A DNA stretch of 64,000 nt from Gammaproteobacteria bacterium (GTDB taxonomy: Bacteria; Pseudomonadota; Gammaproteobacteria; Ga0077536). The notes beneath the pieces are model-generated. The model made no database searches. It saw only the letters and a program-made list of their open reading frames with translations, and was not told where the DNA came from. Made by a program: the position numbers and the translations under genes. The stretch spans positions 310,001 to 374,000 of the forward strand of contig JACKNG010000003.1 in assembly GCA_024235015.1 (NCBI GenBank). The letters are read 5' to 3'. Shown here piece by piece: positions 19,515 to 27,478 of the stretch (within the stretch, counting starts at the first letter, position 1; the number at the start of each line of letters is the position of its first letter).

Positions 19515-21065
19515 ATGACACGCACCGCTGTGCGCGGCGCCCGCCTGCTGCTGACCCTGGTCCTCGGCGCGACCGCTATCGGCCCGGCCGCGGCCGAGGG
19601 CGTCGCCGCCGACCTGTTCTCCAAGTTCGATCGCGCCATGGCCGGCTTCGATCCCATCGGCAAGCACGTGCGCCGGCCAATCGAACGCGCCGTGCCCAAC
19701 CTCACCTTCCGCGGCTTCTACCGCAACTGGTCGGACGTCATGCTCGACGACGACGGCATGGTCGGCTTCCGCAACAAGGACTTCCGCTTCGCCCAGCTGC
19801 AGAACCTGTTCGAACTCGAGACCAACTACCACGTCGCCGCCGGCCTCGACATCCGCGGCGTGGCGCACATGCTCTACGACGGCGTCTACGAGTGGCAGGA
19901 CTCGCGCGGCCTGTTCGCCGATCGCATCGATCGCGAAGCGGAGCTCTACAACACCTCCGAGCGCGTGTTGCGCGAGCTCTACGTGAGCTGGCGCCGGCCG
20001 GGCTTCGACCTCCTGGTCGGCAAGCAGCAGGTCGCGTGGGGCAAGATGGACGGCCAGTTCATCGACATCGTCAACGCCATGGACCGGCGCGAGGCCTTCC
20101 AGCTCGAGACCGAGGACTACGAGTGGCGACGGCTGCCGACCTGGATGGCCAACGGCACCTTCCATCTCGGCGAGAGCACGGTCCAGCTGCTCTACATCTT
20201 CGACTTCGAGCACGACCGCCAGCCGCTGCCGGGCTCGCCGTGGTACTCGCCGCTGATCCCGCCGACCACCAACGACGTCATCGTCGGCGTGCGCCGCCCC
20301 GAGGCCGGCGATTTTGACGACCACCAGTACGGCATCCGCGTCGATCGCTCGGCCGGCGCGCTGACCTACGGCTTCGTCTACATGTATGCCTGGGACAAGA
20401 ACCCGGTCGACCACGTCCTCGGCACCACCCTCAACAACGGCCAGACGGCGCTGCGCATCGAGCAGCGCCACGAGCGCGTCCACCACGCAGGGGTCACCGC
20501 CGATTACGCCATGACCTTCCAGAACGTGCCGCTGGTCGGCTCGCTGCCGGCGGTGTTCCGCTTCGAGGCGCTGTATACCAACGGCGTGCGTTTCGCCGAT
20601 TTCCGCAAGCGCGCCCAGGCCCTGGCCGGGCGCAACACCGACGGCACCACCAAGCGCGACACGCTGCGCGCGGCGATCGCCGCCGAGTTCGCCCTGCCCG
20701 GGCGCACCACCGTGATCTTCCAGCCCTCGTGGTACCAGACCATCGACCACCGCGAGGAACTCGGCTTCGGTTTCGGCGGCGGCTTCGGCGACGAGTGGAG
20801 CCTGATCCCGGTGGTGTTCTTCTCGCGGCCCTTCGCCTTCACCCGCGATCGCCTGAGCATGGAGTTCACCGCCTTCCCGCTGATCAGCGGCCCGGACACC
20901 GGTTGGGGCGGGCTCAAGACCAAGCTGCGCCTGATCTACAAGTTCTCGCAGTTCGTCAAAGGCCAGCTGGTCTACAACGGCTACGACACCGGTTCCTCGA
21001 CCGACGTCTACGGTCAGTACAATCAGTGGGACAACATCGGCTGGGAGCTGAGCTATGAATTCTGA
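19515..21065 (+). CDS. DUF1302-family outer-membrane beta-barrel protein
   Basis: 516 aa secreted protein with a signal peptide (LLLTLVLGATAIGPAAAEG) and the DUF1302 core LRELYVSWRRPGFDLLVGKQ, QQVAWGKMDGQFIDIVNAMD and RRLPTWMANGTF, ending in an aromatic strand (GWELSYEF). Members are predicted outer-membrane porins, usually found with DUF1329 proteins, as here. Good AGGGGAG Shine-Dalgarno. First gene of a four-gene operon; it overlaps the next gene by 11 nt. Confidence 0.85.
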   Translation: MTRTAVRGARLLLTLVLGATAIGPAAAEGVAADLFSKFDRAMAGFDPIGKHVRRPIERAVPNLTFRGFYRNWSDVMLDDDGMVGFRNKDFRFAQLQNLFELETNYHVAAGLDIRGVAHMLYDGVYEWQDSRGLFADRIDREAELYNTSERVLRELYVSWRRPGFDLLVGKQQVAWGKMDGQFIDIVNAMDRREAFQLETEDYEWRRLPTWMANGTFHLGESTVQLLYIFDFEHDRQPLPGSPWYSPLIPPTTNDVIVGVRRPEAGDFDDHQYGIRVDRSAGALTYGFVYMYAWDKNPVDHVLGTTLNNGQTALRIEQRHERVHHAGVTADYAMTFQNVPLVGSLPAVFRFEALYTNGVRFADFRKRAQALAGRNTDGTTKRDTLRAAIAAEFALPGRTTVIFQPSWYQTIDHREELGFGFGGGFGDEWSLIPVVFFSRPFAFTRDRLSMEFTAFPLISGPDTGWGGLKTKLRLIYKFSQFVKGQLVYNGYDTGSSTDVYGQYNQWDNIGWELSYEF

Positions 21066-22389
21066 GACGCCCGTCGCCAGCACCGCCGGCCGCCTGCTCG
21101 CCGCGGCCGCACTCGTCGCCGTCACCAGCCTCGCCGCCGCCGCCGAGCGCAGCTGGCGCGGCGTCGACGAGATGGCACCCGAGGACCGCGCCCTGTTCGA
21201 CCCGGCGATTTCGACCCCGCGCGACGCCAGCCTCGACTACGTGCCCGCCGAACCCTACCCGTTCGAAGCGCCCTACACCGCCGAGGAGATGGGTTACCGC
21301 TCGGCCGAGTTCGTGCACATCTCGCGCTGGGACTACGCCCTGGTCGACGTCTTCGGCGTCGTCACCAGTTCCGGCTACATCAACCAGGGCGCCTCGGTGG
21401 GTTACGTCGAGACCGGCGGCCGACCCGGCTTCGAGGGCTACATGCTCGACAAGAAGGCCGGCGAGATCTATTCGAAGTGGTTGCTCTACGACGTCTTCCC
21501 GCCGGAGAACGAGGGCGCGCAACAGCTCTGGCTGCCCTACCGCACGGACAAGAGCTTCCGCACCAAGATGGACTTCTTCGTCTACTCGCCGCAGCTCAGG
21601 CGCGTGCGGCGCCAGCCCGAACCACGCCGCGACCAGCGCTTCCCCGACAACTCGCAGACCTTCGACGACGTCATCGGCCGCGACCCGTGGGAGTTCGAAT
21701 GGCAGCTACTCGGCACCGACGTCCTCTACGAGACCCTGCGCTTCCCGACCAGCCGCCCGAGCGTGACCCTCAACGTGCCCGGCCAGGGTTTCGTCGAGCG
21801 CCAGGGCGCGAGCATCAAGCCCATGGGCGAGAACTTCCCCCACTACCGCGCCGACGGCGGCGTCGACTGCTGGGTGGTGAAGGCGACGGCGAAGAGCGAC
21901 TGGCTGCCGGGCTACAACGAGAAGTACCTGGTGCTGTGGCTGGAGAAGCACACCTTCTACCCGCTGCGCACGGAGAAATACGGCACCGACGGCCGGCTCA
22001 TCATGATCGAGGAACGCAATGCCGAGCTGCAGAACCCGGCGCGCGGCGAGTTCGGCTACGCCGCCATGATGACCACCTACTGGAACGTCGATCACGACCT
22101 CATCGGTTACAGCAACCACGACGCGCACACGCTCCGCGACTGGACGCCGGAGGAGATCGACATGATCTTCACGCCGGAATTCATGCGCCGGCAGTGGCTG
22201 GTCGAACCGCTCAAGTCGCAGGTGTTGATCGACGCCCCGGAGGACTTCTTCCTGCGCCCGCATCTCTACCCGGACAAGTTCCCGGGTGAGCGCAACCCGG
22301 TGCTGCCAGCGGCCGTGCAGGCACGTTACGACGCCCAGGAAGCGGCCGGGCAGCTGGTGTTCGAGTCGCCGGGCGCGGCCGCCGAATGA
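21055..22389 (+). CDS. DUF1329-family periplasmic (LolA/LolB-fold-like) protein
   Basis: 444 aa exported protein. N-terminal hydrophobic segment LLAAAALVAVTSLAAAAERS, then the DUF1329 signatures FVYSPQLRRVRRQPEPRRDQ and DDVIGRDPWEFEWQLLGTD. Members resemble lipoprotein-sorting proteins and are thought to carry hydrophobic cargo to or from the partner DUF1302 barrel. The RND/MMPL transporter gene that often accompanies this pair is absent here. Confidence 0.87.
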   Translation: MNSETPVASTAGRLLAAAALVAVTSLAAAAERSWRGVDEMAPEDRALFDPAISTPRDASLDYVPAEPYPFEAPYTAEEMGYRSAEFVHISRWDYALVDVFGVVTSSGYINQGASVGYVETGGRPGFEGYMLDKKAGEIYSKWLLYDVFPPENEGAQQLWLPYRTDKSFRTKMDFFVYSPQLRRVRRQPEPRRDQRFPDNSQTFDDVIGRDPWEFEWQLLGTDVLYETLRFPTSRPSVTLNVPGQGFVERQGASIKPMGENFPHYRADGGVDCWVVKATAKSDWLPGYNEKYLVLWLEKHTFYPLRTEKYGTDGRLIMIEERNAELQNPARGEFGYAAMMTTYWNVDHDLIGYSNHDAHTLRDWTPEEIDMIFTPEFMRRQWLVEPLKSQVLIDAPEDFFLRPHLYPDKFPGERNPVLPAAVQARYDAQEAAGQLVFESPGAAAE

Positions 22390-22399
22390 CGTGCGGACC

Positions 22400-23401
22400 A
22401 TGAGCGTACGGGCCACGCTCGGCCTGCTCGTCGCACTGCTCCTCGCCGGCTGCGGCGACCCCGAGCCGCTGGTGCTCGAGGGCCGCCCGGGCGGCCCCTA
22501 CCGCATCACCCTGGAACTCGCGCCGGCGCCGCTCGTCGCCGGCACCCCCACCCGCTTCACCGAGCGCCTGCGCCACACCCGCGACGGCAGCCCGGTCCGC
22601 GACCTGCAGGTGGTGCACGAACGCGCCGTGCACAACTTCGTCGTCGCGCGCGACTTCTCGAGCTTCGCCCATGTCCACCACGAGGACAGCGAGGCCCTCA
22701 CGGCCGCCGATCTCGACGCCGCCACCTTCCATTTCGATTACACCTTCCCGCACCCCGGCCACTATCGCGTGGTCAGCGAATTCACCCACCACGACCGCGG
22801 CTGGATCAAGCATTTCGACCTCGTCGTGGGCGCCCCGGGGCCACCGGCCGAAGTCGTCGTCGACCTCGCACGCGAGAAGCAGGTCGGCCCCTACAGCGCG
22901 CGCCTGGAGGTGTCGCCGGCGGTGCCGGTGGCCGGTTTCGAGACCGAGCTCGTGCTCGACCTCGCACGCGAGGGCGTCCCGGTGACCGACCTGCAGCTCC
23001 TGCTCGGCTCGGAAGTACACGTTGCCCTGTGGCGCGTGGACGGCGAGCACTTCGGGCATGCGCACAGCTACACCCCGCACATGGCGGCCATGTTCGCCGA
23101 GATGCACGATCGCCAGCTCGACCCCGCCGCGCGCGCCGAACGCATGGCACAGATGATGGTGGCGATGATCGACATGCCGGCCGAGCTGGTCTACCCGGGG
23201 CCGCGTATCCCGGTGCGCCTGGTGTTCCCCGAGCCCGGGGTCTACGCCGTGTTCATGCAATGCGCGCCGGGCGGCGAACCGCGCGTGTTCGAGTTCATGG
23301 TCGAGGTCGCGCGCTTCGTCGAGGGCATGGACACCCACATCGATTCGATGGTCGTACCCGCACACGCCGCGCCGCACGGCGGCGCACACGGCGGCACATG
23401 A
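22400..23401 (+). CDS. His/Met-rich lipoprotein, unknown function
   Basis: 333 aa with a clear lipobox (LLVALLLAGCGD), so probably an outer-membrane or periplasmic lipoprotein. It has two beta-sandwich-like halves with histidine clusters: FAHVHHED, FPHPGHYRVVSEFTHHDRG, HFGHAHSYTPHMAAMFAEMH, MAQMMVAMIDM, and a C-terminal HAAPHGGAHGG. The halves resemble YtkA/FixH-like domains and the clusters suggest copper or other metal binding. Third gene of the DUF1302 operon; its stop overlaps the next start (ATGA). Confidence 0.7.
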   Translation: MSVRATLGLLVALLLAGCGDPEPLVLEGRPGGPYRITLELAPAPLVAGTPTRFTERLRHTRDGSPVRDLQVVHERAVHNFVVARDFSSFAHVHHEDSEALTAADLDAATFHFDYTFPHPGHYRVVSEFTHHDRGWIKHFDLVVGAPGPPAEVVVDLAREKQVGPYSARLEVSPAVPVAGFETELVLDLAREGVPVTDLQLLLGSEVHVALWRVDGEHFGHAHSYTPHMAAMFAEMHDRQLDPAARAERMAQMMVAMIDMPAELVYPGPRIPVRLVFPEPGVYAVFMQCAPGGEPRVFEFMVEVARFVEGMDTHIDSMVVPAHAAPHGGAHGGT

Positions 23402-24003
23402 AGGCGGCGGCGGTCGCCGGCCTCGCCCTGCTGCTGGGCCTGGGCGTGGTGCCGGCGCAGGCCGGGCACGGCCTCATGAACGCCTTCAGCGACATCGCCT
23501 GGCTGCCCGACCCCGGACGTACCCCGGACCAGGCCGACTACCCGCTGGATGCGCTGGCCGAGCGCGCCCGCCTCGCCCTCGCCGACAGCGACGAACGCCT
23601 CGCGCTCAGGCTCGACTACGCGCGCGAGAAGCTGGCCGAGGTCGAGGCGATGGTCGCGGCGGAAAAACCAGGGCCGGCGAACGTCGCCATCGACGCCTGG
23701 CTGGCCCACGTCGACGCCGCCATGGCCGAGATCGACGCCCTCGCGCCGGACGCCTCGGCGGCCGCCGCCGGGCGCCTCGCCAACGCGCTGCTCGAGCACC
23801 AGTACCTGATGTCGATCGGCTACCTCGACCTGCCGCGCGACACCCGCACCGTGATCGGCCGGGTCATGGCCGCGGCCCGCGCCCATTACGACACCCTCGT
23901 CGCCGGCCTGCCACAGGCTTTCAAGGACGCCCAGTTCTTCAAGGAGGAGGAGGTGCGCTGGTCGTGGGAAATGGCCACCCGCGGCGATGCCCAGGGCCTG
24001 TGA
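23398..24003 (+). CDS. Small exported helical protein, DUF5667-like
   Basis: 201 aa with a signal peptide (LALLLGLGVVPAQAGHG). The mature part is predicted helical: a DERLALRLDYAREKLAEVEA segment followed by Ala-rich helices resembles DUF5667-type secreted proteins. Last gene of the operon. The 279-nt gap to rhlB is very GC-rich up to about 24180 and then has an AT-rich patch (GATTAAAATC at about 24214) that may hold the rhlB promoter. Function unknown. Confidence 0.65.
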   Translation: MKAAAVAGLALLLGLGVVPAQAGHGLMNAFSDIAWLPDPGRTPDQADYPLDALAERARLALADSDERLALRLDYAREKLAEVEAMVAAEKPGPANVAIDAWLAHVDAAMAEIDALAPDASAAAAGRLANALLEHQYLMSIGYLDLPRDTRTVIGRVMAAARAHYDTLVAGLPQAFKDAQFFKEEEVRWSWEMATRGDAQGL

Positions 24004-24282
24004 AGCCCGCCGTATCGACGCACCGCCGGGGCGATCCGCGGGCGGCCCCGCCCGGCGGGCGCACAGGTCGGCGGGCGCGGCGAGGGGCGAGCGGGAAGCG
24101 CGTTTCGTGCCAGCGGACGCGCCGCGCCGGGCGACGCGGAAGACAAGCGGCGGGCGGCACGGCCAGGTGTTCAGGCCGCCCCTGAAAATATTTTCCCGGC
24201 GACACCGCAGTCTCGATTAAAATCACGCCAGCGCGCGTGCCGCGCGCGGCCTTACACTCATTGCCCACCCGACGGAGATCCA

Positions 24283-26007
24283 GTGTCCGAAAAAGTCCTC
24301 ACCGACGTCTGTTTCGAAAACTTCGCGTTACATCCCCAGTTGCTCAAGGGTCTGGAAGAAGCGGGTTTCGTCCGCTGCACCCCGATCCAGGCCATGACCC
24401 TGCCTCTCACCCTCGAGGGCAAGGACGTCGCCGGCCAGGCCCAGACCGGCACCGGCAAGACTGCTGCCTTCCTGGTCGCGCTGTACAACCGCCTGCTGAA
24501 CCGGGATGCCCTGCCGCAACGCCGGGCCGAGGATCCGCGTGCCGTGATCCTGGCACCGACCCGCGAACTGGCCGTCCAGATCGAAAAAGACGCCCACCAG
24601 ATCGGCGCCCATACCGGCCTGCGCCTGGCCCTCATCTACGGCGGCGTCGACTACGACAAGCAACGTGCGGCACTGGAAGCCGGCGTCGACCTGGTCATCG
24701 CCACGCCGGGCCGCCTCATCGATTTCCTCAAGCAGGGCACGGTCAGCTTCCAGGCCATCGAGATGATGGTCCTCGACGAAGCCGACCGCATGTTCGAGCT
24801 CGGCTTCATCAAGGACATCCGCTACATCATCCGCCGCATGCCGGGGGCGAGCGAACGCCAGAACCTGCTGTTCTCGGCCACCCTCAGCCACCGCGTGCTG
24901 GAACTCGCCTACGAGCACATGAACGACCCGGAGAAGCTGGTCGTCGAGAGCGACAGCATCACCGCGGCCAACGTGCGCCAGGCGGTGTACTTCCCGGCGC
25001 GCGAGGAAAAGCTGCCGCTGCTGCTCGGCCTGCTGGCCAAGACCGAGACCGATCGCAGCATGGTCTTCGTCAACACGAAGGCTGCCTGCGAGCGCGTCGC
25101 CCTGACCCTCGAGCGCGCCGGTTACAAGGTCGGCGTGCTGTCCGGCGACGTGCCGCAGAAGAAACGCGAGAGCCTGCTCGGCCGCTTCGTGCGCGGTGAG
25201 CTCAACTTCCTCGTCGCCACCGACGTCGCCGCGCGCGGCCTGCACATCCCGGCGGTGAGCCACGTCTACAACTTCGACCTGCCGTTCGATGCCGAGGACT
25301 ACGTCCACCGCATCGGCCGCACCGCCCGCCTCGGCGCCGAGGGTGATGCGATCAGCTTCGCCTGCGACGAGTACGCCATGAGCCTGCCCGACATCGAGGC
25401 CTACATCGAGCAGAAGATCCCGGTGGAATCGATCAACCCGGAACTGCTCGCGCCGCTGCCGCCGCGCCGCCCGCGCGGCGAGGGCGGCGAGAGCGTGGTC
25501 GAGGACGCCATGGCGGATGCGGCGGAGACGCGCCGCAAGCGGCGCGAACGCGACCGCCGTGACGGCGATCGTGGCGGCCGTTCGCATAGCGGTTCACGCG
25601 GCGCCCCCCGTGGCGACGGCCGTCGCGAGGGCGGCGAACGCGGGCGCCGGCGCAGCGAAGGACCGCGCGAGGAACGTCCGCGCGAGCCGCGCGAAGCAGA
25701 GGCCCCGGCAGAAGCACCAGCGATGCCTGCCGCAGCTTCGCCACCACGAGCGGACGGCGACGGCCCGGCTGGCGAGGCGCCGCGCAAGCGCCGGCGCCGC
25801 GGACGTGGGCGCCGCCGCCCGCAGGGCGAGGACGCCGCCAGCGCGAACGGCGCGAACGGCGCGGCGCGCGCCGAGCACACGCCGGCGTCGACGGCAGCCG
25901 CGGCACCGGAGGCGACCGGCAAGCCGACGCCCAAGCTGTCGATGCGTATCAAGCAGTCCTTCCGCTCGCTGGCCAAGCGCTTCGGCTTTGCCGGTCGTCG
26001 CGGTTGA
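24283..26007 (+). CDS. rhlB: DEAD-box ATP-dependent RNA helicase RhlB
   Basis: RNA-unwinding helicase, an RNA degradosome partner in gammaproteobacteria. 574 aa from GTG 24283 (GGAGATCCA upstream). Motifs: Q-motif region RCTPIQAMTLP, I AQTGTGKT, Ia APTRELA, II VLDEADRM, III SATLS, V ATDVAARGLH, VI HRIGRTAR. The last 170 residues are a low-complexity Arg/Gly/Ala/Glu tail ending in a basic segment (IKQSFRSLAKRFGFAGRRG), typical of RhlB-type RNA-binding extensions. The peroxiredoxin gene follows after 40 nt. Confidence 0.92.
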   Translation: MSEKVLTDVCFENFALHPQLLKGLEEAGFVRCTPIQAMTLPLTLEGKDVAGQAQTGTGKTAAFLVALYNRLLNRDALPQRRAEDPRAVILAPTRELAVQIEKDAHQIGAHTGLRLALIYGGVDYDKQRAALEAGVDLVIATPGRLIDFLKQGTVSFQAIEMMVLDEADRMFELGFIKDIRYIIRRMPGASERQNLLFSATLSHRVLELAYEHMNDPEKLVVESDSITAANVRQAVYFPAREEKLPLLLGLLAKTETDRSMVFVNTKAACERVALTLERAGYKVGVLSGDVPQKKRESLLGRFVRGELNFLVATDVAARGLHIPAVSHVYNFDLPFDAEDYVHRIGRTARLGAEGDAISFACDEYAMSLPDIEAYIEQKIPVESINPELLAPLPPRRPRGEGGESVVEDAMADAAETRRKRRERDRRDGDRGGRSHSGSRGAPRGDGRREGGERGRRRSEGPREERPREPREAEAPAEAPAMPAAASPPRADGDGPAGEAPRKRRRRGRGRRRPQGEDAASANGANGAARAEHTPASTAAAAPEATGKPTPKLSMRIKQSFRSLAKRFGFAGRRG

Positions 26008-26047
26008 GTGGAAGGGGTCCGCCCCGCTAGCACACAGGAGACCTGCC

Positions 26048-26500
26048 ATGGCCCTGCCCGAACCCGGCGCCACCGCGCCCGCTTTCACCCTGCCCAACCA
26101 GGACGGTCGCGACGTCAGCCTCGGCGACTTCGCCGGCCGTCGCGTCCTGCTGTGGTGGTATCCCAAGGCCGACACCCCCGGCTGAACCATCGAAGGCAAG
26201 GGGTTCCGTGATCGAATCCCCGACTTCGCCGCCCACGACACCGTGGTGCTCGGCGTGAGCAGCGATGCACCGGCCGCCAACGCCGCGTTCCGCACCAAGT
26301 TCGACTTCCCCTACGACCTGCTGAGCGACGTCGACCTCGCCATGTCGACGGCCTACGGCGCGGCCGCCGCCGGCGCCGCGCGCGCCAGCCGCGTCTCGGT
26401 GCTGATCGGCGGCGACGGCCGCGTGCTGCGGAGCTACGCCGAGGTCAAGCCGGGCGACCATCCTGCCGAGGTGCTCGGCGACCTCGCCGGCCTCGACTGA
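26048..26500 (+). CDS. Probable selenocysteine-containing peroxiredoxin (BCP/AhpE-like), in-frame TGA at codon 46
   Basis: Thiol (here selenol) peroxidase reducing hydroperoxides in the cytoplasm. Start ATG 26048 follows AGGAG. The protein reads YPKADTPG, then TGA (26183-26185), then TIEGKGFRDRIPDF. In Bcp-type peroxiredoxins this position is the peroxidatic cysteine of TPGCT. The same frame continues uninterrupted to 26500 with the rest of the thioredoxin fold (DTVVLGVSSDAPAANAAFRT, FDFPYDLLSD, SVLIGGDGRVLRSY). Total 150 residues, normal length, and no other cysteine. The downstream half keeps family motifs and high GC3, so decay after a nonsense mutation is unlikely. A SECIS-like hairpin follows the TGA. 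Selenocysteine peroxiredoxins are known in other bacteria. No selenium-insertion genes are visible here, so recoding is inferred. A recent Cys-to-stop mutation is the alternative. Confidence 0.8.
26191..26228 (+). promoter_or_regulatory. SECIS-like hairpin inside the peroxiredoxin gene
   Basis: Immediately after the TGA, CGAAG (26191-26195) pairs with CTTCG (26224-26228), and GGGGTTC (26200-26206) pairs with GAATCCCC (26214-26221) with one bulged base. The apical loop is CGTGATC, starting 22 nt after the TGA, within the range usual for bacterial SECIS elements. The codons forming it (GGG, CGT, GAT, CGA) are poorly used elsewhere in this GC3-rich region, suggesting selection on RNA structure. 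Confidence 0.6.
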
Positions 26501-26553
26501 GGCCCGCGCCGGGCGGCGTCGGCCGGGGTAAGGATCGCCGGCCTGCCGCCGCT

Positions 26554-26581
26554 AACCCCGGGAGCATCGACGCTCCGGGGT
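26554..26581 (+). terminator. Hairpin after the peroxiredoxin gene
   Basis: ACCCCGGGAGC pairs with GCTCCGGGGT (10 bp, one bulge), loop ATCGAC, 54 nt downstream of the stop. No T tract. Probable end of the rhlB-peroxiredoxin transcript. Confidence 0.5.
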
Positions 26582-26616
26582 GGAGCGTGCGCGAGTGGAG
26601 GAGGAGAAGCAGCACC

Positions 26617-27408
26617 ATGGCGGGAGCAGCCGCGACAGTGACCCAGGCCGGCCTGGGCAATGAACCCGTATACGTCTTCGGCACCGACCTCGGTGGCCAG
26701 CACCAGGGCGAGAGCGCCGCGATGGCCGCCAAGGTGTTCGGCGCCGAAACCGGCAAGGCGAGCGGTGCGACCGGCCACGCCTATGCCATCCCCTTCCGCA
26801 ACAGCGCCGGCGAACTGCTGCCCGCCGAAGTGATCAAGAACTACGTCGATTCCTTCTTCGCCCACGCCCAGGCCCACCCGCAGACCCTGTTCCACGTCGC
26901 GCGCTTCGCCTGCGAGGCCCAGGCGCACGACGACGCCACCCTGGCCCGGCTGTTCGCCAGGGCGCCGGCCAACTGCCTGCTACCGGGCCTGTGGACGGCC
27001 CGCCTCAACGCGCAGCAGGCGGCGCGCCTGCTGGTCTTCGACGCCGGCGCCCATCTCAAGGACGCCGCCTGGCAACGGAACCTCAAGGGCTACCTCGACC
27101 TCAACGCGCCGTTGTGGAACGTCAAGGCCATCGAACTCGTCACGGTGGGCAGCGCACGCACCGTGGTCGCCAACGACGTCGCGGCCAAGGCGCTGGGCCT
27201 CAAGCACCGCGTGTTCGGCCAGAACGAGTCGGCCTACGGCCGCGAGGCGGCCCTGGTCGCCGAGCACAAGGCGATCTGGTATTGCACCCACCTGCTCAGC
27301 ATTCTCGATTTCGAGCAGACCGCCCAGCCGCAGCAGGTGCGCATGCTCGGCGCCGCCGCGCGCAACGGCCTGGCCATCGATCAGTTGAGCAGCACGCAGG
27401 CCGGCTGA
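26617..27408 (+). CDS. Two-part protein of unknown function with an FGxDLxGxH N-terminal domain
   Basis: 263 aa. Residues 18-125 resemble a widespread phage and bacterial uncharacterised family with the pattern VFGxNLxGxHGxGxA...YAIP...F.V..igC..A: here VYVFGTDLGGQHQGESAAMA, HAYAIPFRNSAGELLPAEVI, LFHVARFACEAQAHDDATLA and APANCLLPG. The C-terminal half (IELVTVGSARTVVANDVAAK, then GLKHRVFGQNESAYGREAAL) has alternating strand/helix character and loosely recalls Rossmann-like nucleotide-binding (SLOG/DUF2493-type) proteins. That second assignment is a guess. No signal peptide. It stands alone, with GGAGGAGG upstream. Confidence 0.6.
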   Translation: MAGAAATVTQAGLGNEPVYVFGTDLGGQHQGESAAMAAKVFGAETGKASGATGHAYAIPFRNSAGELLPAEVIKNYVDSFFAHAQAHPQTLFHVARFACEAQAHDDATLARLFARAPANCLLPGLWTARLNAQQAARLLVFDAGAHLKDAAWQRNLKGYLDLNAPLWNVKAIELVTVGSARTVVANDVAAKALGLKHRVFGQNESAYGREAALVAEHKAIWYCTHLLSILDFEQTAQPQQVRMLGAAARNGLAIDQLSSTQAG

Positions 27409-27478
27409 CGCCGGCCGGGCTCGCGTCGCCCCTGCCGTGGGCGGCATACTGGGCGCGGTCCAAGCCGCGTCTGCATCG

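Noticed and set aside
26048..26185. Peroxiredoxin as a pseudogene broken by a stop codon
   Set aside because: The only defect is TGA precisely at the catalytic cysteine, followed by a hairpin, and the downstream half is fully conserved. Selenocysteine recoding is the better explanation, though not proved.
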